From: Tiliqua scincoides | Lineage: Eukaryota; Chordata; Lepidosauria; Squamata; Scincidae | Assembly: GCF_035046505.1 (NCBI RefSeq) | Contig: NC_089829.1 | Coordinates: 8,953,396-9,017,395, forward strand | DNA length: 64,000 nucleotides | Direction of reading: 5' to 3' | Shown: piece by piece, positions 10,048 to 21,066 of the stretch | Layout of the letters: each line of letters starts with the position of its first letter | How positions within the stretch are numbered: position 1 is the first letter of the stretch | The notes under the pieces: model-generated | The model's input: only the letters and a program-made list of their open reading frames with translations | Told to the model about the DNA's origin: nothing | Databases searched by the model: none | Translations under genes and position numbers: made by a program

Positions 10048-10421
10048 TACACAGGGGAAAGGGGGGAACCACAAAAGATGGGTTAATGAATTGATTAAGT
10101 TATGAAGTTATGAATCAAAAATCATGTGGTCACACATCCTCTATTGGTTCAAGATGAGTTGTAAAATAGATTATATTCCGGTATTATATAATTTATCTAT
10201 TTTACAATTCATCTTTTGTGTTTATTCTTCTGCTCCCCCCTTGTGTGCTTATATTGCACATTCATTGTTATCTGATCACATATTTCTCTTTTTTTTTTGC
10301 ACCAATCATGTTTCAATGTCTTGAGCCAATAGAGGGTATGTGACCACATGATTTTTGATCCATAACTTGTTTATTAATCAATTAATTAACCCATCTTTTG
10401 TGCCCCCTCTCCCCTGTGTGC
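10048..10421. mobile_element. Foldback element with nested palindromes
   Basis: The left arm (10048-10152) and right arm (10321-10421) are inverted copies: CACAAAAGATGGGTTAAT, ATCAAAAATCATGTGGTCAC and CTCTATTGG on the left have complements on the right in reverse order. Between the arms a second palindrome (about 10152-10215) has arms GATGAGTTGTAAAATAGAT and TCTATTTTACAATTCATC. No coding region. Probably a MITE or foldback transposon; family and TSD are not resolved. Confidence 0.85.
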
Positions 10422-10825
10422 CAATTGATTTGGGTTCAAACAAATCTGTAGAGAGATGTAATGTAATCATTTTTTATATTTTGCCTTCATCAATTGTTTT
10501 AACCAATATTTATTAAATGTTTTAAAAGTTTTAATTAATTTTTTTGGTTGTTACATATTTGCAAATACATGCAACAAGCCGTGATATAATCCTTGGTGTG
10601 TGCTCCAGGGGTGGTCCGTCTCTTTTTGTTCTTCTCTCTTGAAGATCTCCCCTCATTTTCTAGTTCTTAAGTAGTTGGGGAATGGGGATTTAAAGAGAGA
10701 GAAATGAGATGAATGAATGAATGAATAAATAAATAAATAAAAGATTTATTTTATTTTAAATAAAAAAAATATTTTATATATTTAGATAGACATATTATAT
10801 ATTTATATAGACATATTATATATAT
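10422..10825. other. AT-rich, simple repeats
   Basis: Includes GAATGAATGAATGAATAAATAAA near 10710-10740 (in shorter runs) and a TAGACATATTATATA motif repeated near 10785-10825, the latter also found at 16440-16500. Confidence 0.6.
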
Positions 10826-11000
10826 CAGCCTCTGCAATCCCTCCCTCTCCCAATCCCCCTCTGCAAACTTCCCTTTGCCTCCTCCCTGCTCAGCCTCTGC
10901 AATCCCTCCCCCTCCCCCTCTGCAAACTTCCCTTTGCCTCCTTCCTGCTCAGCTTCTGCAATCCCTCCCTCTCCCAATCCCCCTCTGCAAACTGGTAACC
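10826..11000 (-). repeat. Minisatellite, about 45-85-bp units
   Basis: CAGCCTCTGCAATCCCTCCC and CTGCAAACTTCCCTTTGCC repeat three times. The complement of the same unit occurs at 12479-12570 inside a hAT-end element, so this may be the internal repeat of another copy in minus orientation. Confidence 0.85.
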
Positions 11001-11017
11001 CGGGCATAAGTAGCAAT

Positions 11018-11098
11018 CTTATACCCACTTTCCTGGGACTGCACCCTATTGGATAAAGGGACTTAGTTCTGAGTAGACATGCATAGAATTGAACTGTA
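11018..11098 (-). repeat. Palindromic unit, single diverged copy
   Basis: CCCACTTTCCTGGGACTGC and TTCTGAGTAGACATGCATAG match the family in reverse orientation. Confidence 0.8.
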
Positions 11099-12372
11099 GG
11101 TTTTATAGGATGCCAAACACAAAATTGAATCTATGACACCTCTATGCCACTCTCTACCAAAAACTGCACCTTCAGGGTGGTTAAACTGGCAGAGAAAAAG
11201 GGTTAAATACTCTTTACCTCCACACCATAACCCCAGTCCAACCCTGGCTAAAGGTAATGATTAAAGTTAAAAAATTTAACTACACATCGCATGGTAAATG
11301 CAATGTGCAAGTTTGTCATATTTCTTAATGTTTAAGTAGCTTCCATAACCTATATACCTTTGTTATGTGCAAAGGCAGCAGACTACAATGTCTTGCTTTA
11401 GCAGTCACCGAATACTGAAATGCTGCTGTTTTCCACCAGGGTTACAGATTGAGCTTCTAGCAGAGGAGAACAAGGACCTAGGGGCTGGTCACCAGTCCAC
11501 AAGAGCCTCCTATCCAGCCCTCAGACCGTCCTCCATGTGATCCAATGTTGGGTGCTGCCCATCCAAATCTAGCAGCCTTGCTCCCAGGCACAGAACTGCA
11601 AAGTGTGCACATGTGTGGAAAAGGACCGGCATACAGCAACAGACTGACCATGCCTGAACTGAAAACGAGCAAGTATGTCCTTTCCAGGAGCAGCACAGGA
11701 CTAAAATAACTAACCATAAACAAGAGCGTGTGAGCAAGAAGGGGAAACTTCCTATTTTTATCTCCTGCAGTTAAAAAATGAGTGGTGGCAGGGAGGGGGG
11801 GGGAGAAGTTGACAGTATTTCCCATGTTTAAAAGATAATAAAATGCAATTTACTTTTATTTTTATGGAAGTCAAAACAAACCATATTGATGACAATAACA
11901 CGTTATGGCACTTTTGTACAATTTTTTTACTTCAATATGGCCCTTGGGCCAAAAAGTTTGTCTGCTCTGAATTAAGGAACATAATTCTTTCATGCTATGT
12001 TGAAGAGAGTAAATGGTTACAGAAACAATACATTGTGAAAGCAGCCTTCAGTCTGATGTGCTGTAAAATTAGCATCTCTTTTGTTAAAACACATTTATAA
12101 CTAGAAATATATGCTTTCTGGTGTCTTTTAAAGACACACAGAGTACTGCTCATGTGTGCTGTATGATTTCTGCTCTGCTCAGTCTGTTCAAATATTCATC
12201 CTTCCCACCAGATAGAAGGCAGAGTGTAGAAATCCTGAAAAAGTGATCCTTTCACATGCCTTCCTGAGCACTGCACATGATGGTGATACTGTCTGTGACT
12301 GCAACAACCCTACTGAAGCAACACTGGAGAGTGCGCCTTAATTACTTACCATTATGGTCAGTAACTCTAAAC
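11099..12372. other. No recognisable gene
   Basis: About 1.3 kb of mixed-composition sequence. Open frames are present on both strands but I see no domain, splice context or named repeat. Confidence 0.5.
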
Positions 12373-12590
12373 CAGCCATTTTTAACCACTGTGCTGTGGC
12401 ACATTCATGTGCCACAAGTGGTCTACAGGTGTGCCACAGGAGTTTGAGGGGAAGTTATTTATTAGCAGAGCCAACGGGGGATTGCAGAGGCTGAGCAAGA
12501 AGGAGGCAAAGGGAAGTTTGCAGAGGGGGAGGGTTTGCAGAGGGCGAGCAGGGAGGGGGCAAACGGAAGTATTGCTCTCCCTTGCAATAC
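12373..12590 (+). mobile_element. hAT MITE left end with internal minisatellite
   Basis: CAGCCATTTTTAACCACTGT and GCTGTGGCACA match the left end of the MITE at 48301, followed by shared TTATTTATTAGCAGAGCCA-like text. From 12479 it carries GGATTGCAGAGGCTGAGCA units. No right TIR is seen before the RTE-like LINE begins. Confidence 0.75.
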
Positions 12591-12591
12591 C

Positions 12592-15500
12592 GGGTAGATG
12601 GGACTCGTCAGCCTAGGAAGGCAGCTCATCTAAGAGAAGGAAACTCTGACCTCAAACCTCCACTGCCTTGTGGCTACATCCAGTTGTGGAAAAGGCTTCA
12701 GGAGTCAACCTCGAGGCAAAATCAGGAGCCGGAGTCCCTGAGGCAGTTCATGGCTGAACTGAGTCACGTTCTGGCAACTCCTGCGACCCCGCTGGAACCA
12801 ACCGTATTGGCTTCTGCCTTTCCATTGGAGCATTCCAGCGACGTGGAGAGGGGGGATTTGCTGCATGGGTAACAGCCTATCCTCCATACCTTCTTTACCC
12901 AGGCTTTGCACACTGGAGAGGACACTCCAACTTCGCCATACGGCGTCGGCACAACACGGGAAGCAGCAGTTTACCGGTTATAAGTCTTTGCTCGATTGGC
13001 ATAGAGCATGACGCCAGGGGCTGCTTCCGACGGTGGGAGAGATCATTGCATCTCATTGGGCAGCTACCGCCCGCCTTAAGCTGGGCAGTCCCCAGCCAGT
13101 AAGGTGTTGCCTCGCCACGGTCCGTTAACCTCATGGGGTGCGTGGGGTTTAGGGTGAAAACCGACAAGCGGATCGACAACTCTGCACCATGCAACAGAAA
13201 ACAGAAAACTACTGCCCTAAAGCTGGGCACCTGGAACGTTAGGACAACGACACCTGGCTTCTCTGATGACCTGCAAGAAATAGACGACGCACGCAAAACA
13301 GCTGTCATCAACATGGAGCTGAGCAGACTGCAGATGGACATCGTCGCCCTTCAAGAGACTAGGCTGCCAGATTCCGGATCTGTCAAGGAGAGAAATTTCT
13401 CATTTTTCTGGCAGGGAAAACCACCAAACGAAACCAGGGAACATGGCGTTGGCTTTGCGGTCAGAAATACCCTGCTGAAATCCATCATCCCACCTACTGT
13501 GGGAAGTGAAAGAATTTTGTCCCTGCAGCTCCAGTCATCAGCAGGACCTATCACTCTCATCAGTGCTTATGCACCGACTCTGTCGTCTCCAGCAGAAGCC
13601 AAAGACAAATTCTATGATGACCTGGCCACCACTGTCAAGAAAATCCCTGTAAAAGAGCCATTGTTCATCCTCGGCGATTTCAATGCTAGAGTTGGTGCTG
13701 ATAACAGTTCATGGCCCACTTGCTTAGGTCAGTTTGGCACTGGGAGGATGAACGAAAATGGCCAACGCCTGCTAGAGTTTTGCTGTCATCACGGTCTCTG
13801 TGTCAGCAACACATTCTTCAACACAAAGCCCCAACATAGAGTCTCTTGGAGACATCCAAGATCAAAGCACTGGCACCAGCTTGACCTGATCCTCACCAGA
13901 CGCTCCAGCCTTCCCAGCATCAAGATCACACGCAGTTATCATGGTGCTGCCTGCGACACTGACCACTCCCTGGTGTGCAGCAGAGTGAAACTGCAAACAA
14001 AGCGACTGTATCACACGAAAAAGGAAGGAAGACCTCGCATTGATACCAGCAAGACCTGGGATCAGAGAAAAGTGGAGGAATTTGCACAAGCGCTTGAGGA
14101 ATCTCTTCCAGGCCCGGCCGACGCAAACGCATCCAACAGATGGGAACATTTCAAGAATACCGTTTACAACACCGCCTTGTCCATATTCGGCAAGAAGACC
14201 AACAAGGCGGCAGACTGGTTTGAAGCCCACTCTGAGGAGTTGACACCAGTCATTGAGGAAAAGAGGAGAGCTCAAGCAGCATACAAGGCCTGTCCCAGTG
14301 AGCGCAACCTGCAGGTCTTCCGAACTGCTCGCAGCAAAGTCCAACAGACTGCCAGGAGATGTGCTAACGACTACTGGCTCCAGCTCTGTTCCGAGATACA
14401 GATAGCAGCTGACACGGGCAACATCAAGGGGATGTATGATGGTATCAAGCAGGCCCTAGGTCCAACACAGAGGAAAATTGCCCCTCTGAAGTCTGCCACA
14501 GGCGAGGTCATCCAGGATTGGGCGCAGCAGATGGAACGCTGGGTGCAGCACTACTCTGAGCTATATTCCAGAGAAAATGTAGTCACCAAAGAAGCACTGA
14601 ACAACATTGAGTGCCTGCCTGTGCTGGAAGAGCTTGACAGTGAACCAACCCTAGAAGAACTTCACATGGCCCTGGACTCCCTTGCTTTTGGCAAGGCACC
14701 TGGAAAAGACAGCATCCCTGCTGAAGTCCTAAAATGCTGCAAAGAGATCATCGTCACTGAGCTGCATGAAATCCTCTGTCTCTGCTGGAGAGAAGGTGGA
14801 GTACCTCAAGACATGAGGGATGCAAACATCATCACGCTGTACAAGAACAAAGGTGACAGGGGTGACTGCAACAACTTACCGCGGCATCTCTCTCCTTAGC
14901 GTTGTAGGAAAGCTGTTTGCCCGAGTTGTACTAAAGAGGCTCCAGGTACTTGCAGAGAGCATCTATCCAGAATCGCAGTGTGGATTCCGAGCCAACAGGT
15001 CCACCACTGATATGGTATTCTCCCTTAGACAACTGCAGGAGAAATGCAGGGAACAATGACAGCCACTCTTTATAGCCTTCATAGATCTCACAAAGGCTTT
15101 CGACCTGGTCAGCAGAGATGGCCTCTTCAAGATTCTCCCCAAGATTGGATGTCCACCCAGGCTCCTCAGCATCATCAGATCTTTCCACAAGGACATGAAG
15201 GGCACTGTTGTCTTCGATGGCTCCACATCAGACCCTTTTGACATCCGAAGCGGAGTGAAGCAGGGCTGTGTTCTTGCACCAACCTTGTTTGGGATTTTCT
15301 TCGCTGTCCTGCTGAAGCAGGCCTTTGGAACTGCAACAGAAGGCATCTATCTCCGGACCAGATCAGACGGAAAGCTCTTCAACCTCTCCAGACTGAGAGC
15401 AAAATCCAAAGTCCAGCTGAAATGTCTGCGTGACTTCCTCTTTGCCGACGATGCAGCTGTCACTACCCACTCTGCCAAAGATCTCCAGCAGCTCATGGAT

Positions 15501-16425
15501 CGTTTTAGCAAGGCCTGCCAAGATTTTGGACTGACAATCAGCCTGAAGAAAACACAGGTTATGGTTCAGGATGTGGACTCACCTCCCTGCATTACAATCT
15601 CTGAGCATGAACTGGAGGTTGTCCATGACTTTGTGTACCTTGGCTCAACGATCTCCGACACTCTTTCTCTCAATACCGAGCTAAACAAGCGCATCGGTAA
15701 AGCAGCTACCACGTTTTCCAGACTCACAAAGAGAGTCTGGTCCAACAAGAAGCTGACGGAACATACCAAGATCCAGGTCTACAGAGCTTGCATCCTGAGT
15801 ACACTTCTGTACTGCAGCGAGTCATGGACTCTTCGCTCACAACAGGAGAGGAAACTGAGCGCTTTCCACATGCGCTGCCTCCGACGCATCCTCAGCATCA
15901 CCTGGCAGGACAAAGTTCCAAACAACACAGTCCTGGAACGTGCTGGAATCCCTAGCATGTATGCACTGCTGAAACAGAGATGCCTGCGTTGGCTTGGCCA
16001 TGTCGTGAGAATGGATGATGGCCGGATCCCAAAGGATCTCCTCTATGGAGAACTCGTGCAAGGAAAGCGCCCTACAGGTAGACCACAGCTGCGATACAAG
16101 GACATCTGCAAGAGGGATCTGAAGGCCTTAGGGATGGACCTCAACAAGTGGGAAACCCTGGCCTCTGAGCGGCCCGCTCGGAGGCAGGCTGTGCAGCATG
16201 GCCTTTCCCAGTTTGAAGAGACACTTTGCCAACAGTCTGAGGCTAAGAGGCAAAGAAGGAAGGCCCATGGCCAGGGAGACAGGCCAGGGACAGACTGCAC
16301 TTGCTCCCGGTGTGGAAGGGATTGTCACTCCCGGATTGGCCTTTTCAGCCACACTAGACGCTGTGCCAGAACCACCATTCAGAGCACGATACCATAGTCT
16401 TTCGAGACTGAAGGTTGCCAATACA
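12592..16425 (+). mobile_element. RTE-like APE-type LINE, near full length
   Basis: A 540-bp 5' region precedes one long endonuclease-reverse transcriptase reading (13133-16397). The stop codon TAG at 16395-16397 is directly followed by the 3' tail: a hairpin AGTCT-TTCG-AGACT, then GAAGGTTGCCAATAC, and an AT-rich flank. The 3' UTR is thus only about 30 bases, as in RTE elements. Partial copies lie at 17736-18290, 44860-44927, 51521-53378 and 63353-63463. Clade is assigned from endonuclease type, short 3' UTR and overall look; RTE or RTEX is my best guess. Confidence 0.88.
13133..16397 (+). pseudogene. RTE-like LINE endonuclease/reverse transcriptase
   Basis: It encodes the nicking endonuclease and reverse transcriptase used in target-primed integration. 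Endonuclease motifs appear in order: LGTWNVRTT, ALQETRLPD, FILGDFNARVG and CDTDHSLV. RT motifs follow: FGKAPGKDSIPAEVLK, ISLLSVVGKLFARVV, CGFRANRSTTDMVF, FIAFIDLTKAFD, GVKQGCVLAPTLFG and FADDAAV. The C-terminus holds a zinc-finger-like CSRCGRDCHSRIGLFSHTRRC-type motif (about 16295-16365; CXXC...H...C). Two defects are visible: a one-base insertion near 14874 (AACAACTTACCG against AACAACTACCG at 52799) and a TGA at 15057 within REQ/QPLF. The second copy has the same TGA at 52984. Length is about 1,088 codons, normal for RTE-type proteins. The first ATG is not certain. Confidence 0.9.
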
Positions 16426-16433
16426 AAAATTAT

Positions 16434-16528
16434 ATATATATATATTTTTATAGACATATAATATATTTATATAGACATATTATTTATATAGACATATTAT
16501 ATATATAATATTTTATTTTAAATAAATT

Positions 16529-16565
<37 letters not shown>

Positions 16566-16625
16566 AAGATTAACAAGTCGTGAGTTCCTGCACCTTTTTT
16601 TTTTTGTTTTACAAAAAAAGCACTG
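16434..16625 (+). repeat. AT-rich microsatellite and GCACTG-tail motif
   Basis: TATAGACATAT repeats (16440-16500), AAATAAATAAAT run, then AGATTAACAAGTCGTGAG, CCTGCACC, T-run and ACAAAAAAAGCACTG. The TAGACATAT motif also flanks the left side at 10785-10825. Confidence 0.8.
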
Positions 16626-16626
16626 C

Positions 16627-16728
16627 TGAGGGCACAATCCTAACCATGTCTACTCAGAAGTAAGTTCTATTTTGTTCAATGGGGCTTACTCTCAGGAAAG
16701 TGTGGTTAGGATTGCAGCCTAAGCACAA
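16627..16728 (+). repeat. Palindromic unit, single full copy
   Basis: GGGCACAATCCTAACCATG ... GTTAGGATTGCAGCC gives the inverted outer ends. The inner hairpin is AGTAAGTTCTATT/AATGGGGCTTACT. Confidence 0.92.
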
Positions 16729-16734
16729 TGCTTT

Positions 16735-17398
16735 GGTTTGCCTCAAAGCCAACGCTTAGCCAAAATCTCAAGAATCTTAGCCAGGCCAGAGTTTCAATTT
16801 TATGTAGGCCAACTTCAAGGCACAACAATGCATAAGGAACACATTGAGGTACTGCTAAGGTCTTCTAAAGAAATCTGGACTGAACATGTTCTGCTAAGAT
16901 GGAAACAGTTGATATCCAGATAGGGGTACCAAACAGCAATCGTGCCAGAAACTTGGGCTTAAAGATCTGCATCGCTGCTGTGATATAAGAATCGCCCCAA
17001 GTGTAAAAAACCCCAGAGTAGCTTGAACTAATAAATTACTTGAGCAAGTAGGAGCCTGGCGATGAGATGACCAAGTATGCCAATACTGAAACAGAATTCC
17101 CAGACACTTGAATATTTTAACCCATCGGATTGCCCTCCCTCCAAAGGAGCGATAGATAGGTTTCCATTGGGAACTGAAAACCACTATTTTAGACGTCTCC
17201 AAATTCCATTGCAATTTATTGGAAATTAAATATTCAATACAAGAATTAATTAAACACTTCAGGCCAATTTTCATACGGGACAACAACAGCATATCATCTG
17301 TGTACAACGGAAGGGGGAACGATAAATTGCTTAATTTAAGAGGATGGGTGTCAACCAAGGACAAGTGAGGAGGAAGGTCATTAACCAATACATTAAAC
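16735..17398 (-). mobile_element. Vingi/I-group-like LINE fragment
   Basis: Minus-strand reading gives reverse transcriptase text LPLYTDDMLLLSRMKIGLK, CLINSCIEYLISNKL and VKIFKCLGILFQYW. The catalytic box is YTDD instead of YADD. Lower coordinates continue in other frames as ALKLAYIKLKLWPG, so the frame is broken. It is the same family as the plus-strand LINE at 34640-39955 (compare TKILVFSKPWKPV and FRYLGITFHH). Truncated at both ends. Confidence 0.72.
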
Positions 17399-17730
17399 CA
17401 GGGTTTCTCAAATTGTGGGTCATGACCCACTTGGCGGGTCAACCTCAGCAGATCCCTGACGTGGGGGCATTTTTATTCCCCTCTCTTTCCCCATTTCCAT
17501 CCAGCCCAATTTCTGCCCTTCCTACCCCCCTCCAAGAACTTCAACCTCAGCAGATCCCTGAAGTGGGGGGGACGGACATTTTTATTCCCCACTTCCATCC
17601 AGCCCAAGCTCTGCCTTCCCCACCACCCTCCAGGAACTTCAACCTCATCAGATTTTAGCTTTTTCTTGAGTCCTCTGTGTGTGTTGTTTTTTTTAAATGA
17701 AACAGGTTTCTCAATTTATGAACTTTCTAA
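17399..17730 (+). mobile_element. hAT end with internal tandem repeat
   Basis: CAGGGTTTCTCAAATTGTGG then GTCATGACCCAC is a hAT-type end resembling 44827. Two to three units of CAACCTCAGCAGATCCCTGA, each followed by a C/T-rich block, occupy 17442-17655. No matching right end is secure. Confidence 0.55.
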
Positions 17731-17735
17731 AATTT

Positions 17736-18290
17736 GTTGTTGGCAACCTTCAGTCTCAAAAGACTATGGTATCACACTCTGAATGGTGGTTCTGGCACAG
17801 CATCTAGTGTGGCTGAAAAGGTCGATTCAGAAGGGACAATCCCTTCCACACTGGGAGCAAGCGTAGTGTGTCCCTGGTCTGTCTCCCTGGCTATGGGCCT
17901 TCCTTCTTTGCCTCTTTGCCTCAGTCTGTTGGCAAAGTGTCTCTTCAAACTGGGAAAGGCCATGGTGCACAGCCTACCTCCAAGCAGGATGCTCAGAGGC
18001 CAAGGTTTCCCATCTGTTGAGGTTCATTCCTAAGGCTTTCAGATCCCTCTAGCAGATATCTTTGTATAGCAACTGTGGTCTACCTGTAGGGTGCTTTCCC
18101 TGCACAAGTTCTCCATAGAGGAGATCCTTTGGGATCCGACCATCGCCCATTCTCACAACATGACCAAGCCAACGCAAGCATCTCTGTTTCAGCAGTGTAT
18201 ACACACTGGGGATTCCAGCTCGTTCCAGGACTGTGTTGTTTGGAAATTTGTCCTGCCAGTTGATACCGAGGATGCGTCGGAGGCAGCATC
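17736..18290 (-). mobile_element. RTE-like LINE, 5'-truncated copy
   Basis: It starts with the complement of the LINE 3' tail (TTGGCAACCTTCAGTCTC) and runs back through GRPQL-YKDIC and RWLGHVVRM codons to about the MRCLRRILG region, equivalent to 15880-16425. The tail hairpin loop has decayed. Older than the copy at 51521. Confidence 0.92.
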
Positions 18291-18340
18291 CCAAGCAGTT
18301 GTTCGTCTGTTTAAAAAGAATCCCCCCAAACTTCCCAAAG

Positions 18341-18400
18341 GCTGCAATCCTATCCACAGTACCCTGAAGTAAGCCCCATTGACTATCACTGTTAGAAGTG
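18341..18400 (+). repeat. Palindromic unit, partial
   Basis: GCTGCAATCCTATCCACAG and GTAAGCCCCATTGACTA. Confidence 0.75.
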
Positions 18401-18424
18401 TATACCCAGTAGCAGGGATGGCCA

Positions 18425-18637
18425 AGTCCAGAGTGGCTTGAGTTGAGTCATGAGTCTCTGCCCCCTGTGACTTGACTCAAAAACGAGTCATTAAGGGGGC
18501 ACTTTCTTAGTCATCCAGAGCATTTTCGTGACTCGAAAAGACTTGAATCATGAGTCATTCCCATTAAAAAGCCAGCTGTGAAAAGAAGCAGAGCTGCTGC
18601 TGGGGTATGTGTGTGTGTTGGAGTTCTCATTTAATAC
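18425..18637 (+). repeat. Tandem duplication, left copy
   Basis: Bases 18512-18637 (GTGACTCGAAAAGACTTGAA ... CTCATTTAATACT) are repeated at 19613-19735. The CR1 element lies within this left copy. Confidence 0.9.
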
Positions 18638-19576
18638 TCATAAGAACATAACAACATAAGAACAGCCGCAATGGATCAGGCCATAGGCCCATCAAGTCCA
18701 GCTTCCTGTATCTCACAGCGGCCCACCAAATGCCCCAGGGAGCACACCAGTTAACGAGACCTCATCCTGGTGCCCTCCCTTGCATCTGGCCTTCTGACAT
18801 AGCCCATTTCTAAAATCAGGAGGTTGCGCATACACATCATGGAAAAATCCCATAATGGATTTTTCCTCCAGAAACTTGTCCAATCCACTTTTAAAGGTGT
18901 CCAGGCCAGATGCCATCACCACATCCTGTGGCAAGGAGTTCCACAGACCAACCACACGCTGAGTAAAGAAATATTTTCTCCTGTCTGTTCTACCTCTCCC
19001 AAAACTCAATTTTAGTGGATGTCCCCTGGTTCTGGTGTTATGTGAGAGTGTAAAGAGCATCTCCCTATCCACTCTGTCCATCCCCTGCATAATTTTGTAT
19101 GTCTCAATCATGTCCCCCCTCAGGCGTCTCTTTTCTAGGCTGAAGAGGCCAAAACCCATAGCCTTTCCTCAAAAGGAAGGTGCCCCAGCCCCGTAATCAT
19201 CTTAGTCGCTCTCTTTTGCACCTTTTCCATTTCCACTATGTCTTTTTTGAGATGTGGCGACCAGAACTGGACACAGTACTCCAGGTGTGGCCTTACCATA
19301 GATTTGTACAACAGCTTTATAATATTAGCCGTTTTGTTCTCAATACCTTTCCTAATGATCCCAAGCATAGAATTGGCCATCTTAACTGCAGCCGCACATT
19401 GGGTCGACACTTTCATCGACCTGTCCACCACCACCACCCCAAGATCTCTCTCCTGATCTGTCACAGACAGCTCAGAACCCATCAGCCTATATGTGAAGTT
19501 TTGATTTTTTGCCCCAATGTGCATGACTTTACACTTACTGACATTGAAGTGCATCTGCCATTTTGCTGATGTCCCC
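18638..19576 (-). mobile_element. CR1 LINE, 5'-truncated
   Basis: It begins with the CATAAGAACATAAC 3' repeat and UTR, then minus-strand codons RLRGDMIETYKIMQGMD, RPHLEYCVQFWSPHLKK and VMHIGAKNQN, ending near WQMHFNV. It holds only the C-terminal third of the reverse transcriptase. One frame change near 19150 separates two otherwise continuous frames. Confidence 0.93.
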
Positions 19577-19860
19577 ATCCCATCTCTAAACAACGCAGGA
19601 GAGGGTGACTCGAGCATTTTTGTGACTCGAAAAGACTTGAATCATGAGTCATTCCCATTAAAAAGCCAGCTGTGAAAAGAAGCAGAGCTGCTGCTGCAGT
19701 GTGTGTGTGTGTGTTGGAGTGCTCATTTAATACTCCCCTGATGTCCCCACCCCATCTCTAAACAACGCAGGAGGGGGTGCAACGGACTGCGAGAGAGTGG
19801 AGACAAAAGCAGCAAGAGGGACGAGGATCACACGTAACAGCCAGTAAGCTTACCAGGGCG
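19577..19860 (+). repeat. Tandem duplication, right copy
   Basis: It starts with GATGTCCCCATCCCATCTC, then repeats the block GTGACTCGAAAAGACTTGAA to CTCATTTAATACT and again reaches GATGTCCCCACCCCATCTC at about 19740. Period of the duplication without CR1 is about 180 bases. Confidence 0.88.
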
Positions 19861-19942
19861 ACTCAAACTTCAACTCAGAAGTAGTCCCATTGTAGCCAGT
19901 CATTCAGTGAAACTTCCCCTCCCATGTAACAACAGAGCCCAC

Positions 19943-20419
19943 CAGTAGCATAGCTAGAAGGGGTGCAAAGCACTAAGTTTTGCAGGGAGCCTCACTTCAG
20001 CTTGCAAAGCACTACACGTCTCATGGGGCCTCACTGCAGGTGTGCAAGCGGCCCTCTCCCCTTCAGAGCAGGGTGGCAGGTAAGGCAGAACTGTCCCATT
20101 GCTGTTTGTGGAAAAGAACCACAACTGCCTCACCTGCTTAAACCTGAGGAGGCTCTCCTTACACCAGAGGAGGCTCTCTTTACACCCACTTTCTCAAGTG
20201 TAAGGAGAGCCTCCATGGGTGAGGCAGGTGAGGCAGCTGCAGTGTTCTTCCATGGACTATGATAGGCTGGTTCTGCTTCACTTGCTGCCCTGAACTGAAT
20301 GTCCCTGTTTCAGAACCATTCTGGTCAGCTAGCAGTGAGGCAACATGTACTGCTTTGCAAGCTGAGTTGAGGCTCCCTGCAAAACTTAGTGCTTTTCACC
20401 CCCTCTAGCTACGCTACTG
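19943..20419. mobile_element. MITE with ~58-bp terminal inverted repeats
   Basis: The left arm (19943-20001) CAGTAGCATAGCTAGAAGGG ... is inverted at 20361-20419 (CCCTCTAGCTACGCTACTG). The arms include GCACTAAGTTTTGCAGGGAG and its complement. Flanks GAGCCCAC and GAGCCATG are an imperfect 8-bp TSD, fitting hAT. Confidence 0.85.
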
Positions 20420-21066
20420 GAGCCATGAGGTTGGAAAGCATGATTGCTGTGAACCACCTCCTCCCCCACCCTGGGCTTCTCCAGCCAATTCTAAGGCAAG
20501 AATCCCCGTGGGCTCTGTAGTGGAATAGCAGAAGATCTGGCGAGGAAATAGAATGTGGTGTTCGCAGTGGCCCCTTTAAGAGTTAAGGCCTGTGCTTTCA
20601 GCAAAGGGTGTGCTGCACAGCTGCAGCCACTTGAAGGCAATAGGGCCCTCAGGCAGTGGTGGGATTCAGCAGGTTCTCACCTATTCTATAGAACCCGTAC
20701 CTAATCCAGCTGTTGGTTCTAAGAACCGTTTGCTGGCCAGGGAGCTCCCACCTTGAAATGTCAGGGCTAACCCTCCTGGGGGCAGCAGCCGTGCGGGGCC
20801 AACCCCTCCCAGGAGAAAGCGGGTTGCTCCCAGCGGGTGCCGAGGCTGCTGGGGCTGAAGGGGCGAGCCAGACGCAGCCAACTGGAGTCTCCCGCGACGC
20901 GCGCCCGCAGATGCAGCCTGCTGACTAGGGTGAGAGAAGCAGCCCAGCTGCCTGCCCCGCACCTCCCCTCCCCGGCCAAGCTGGCTGACTGGCGAGTAGA
21001 CTGCTCCTGCGCCTGGAGGCTCCTTGGGCTCAGCTCTCTCGGTGGGTCGGGGGTGCGGGCGGGGGT

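Noticed and set aside
12895-13341. Minus-strand gene opposite the LINE 5' region
   Set aside because: Shadow frame; the plus strand carries the LINE and the minus frame has no motif.
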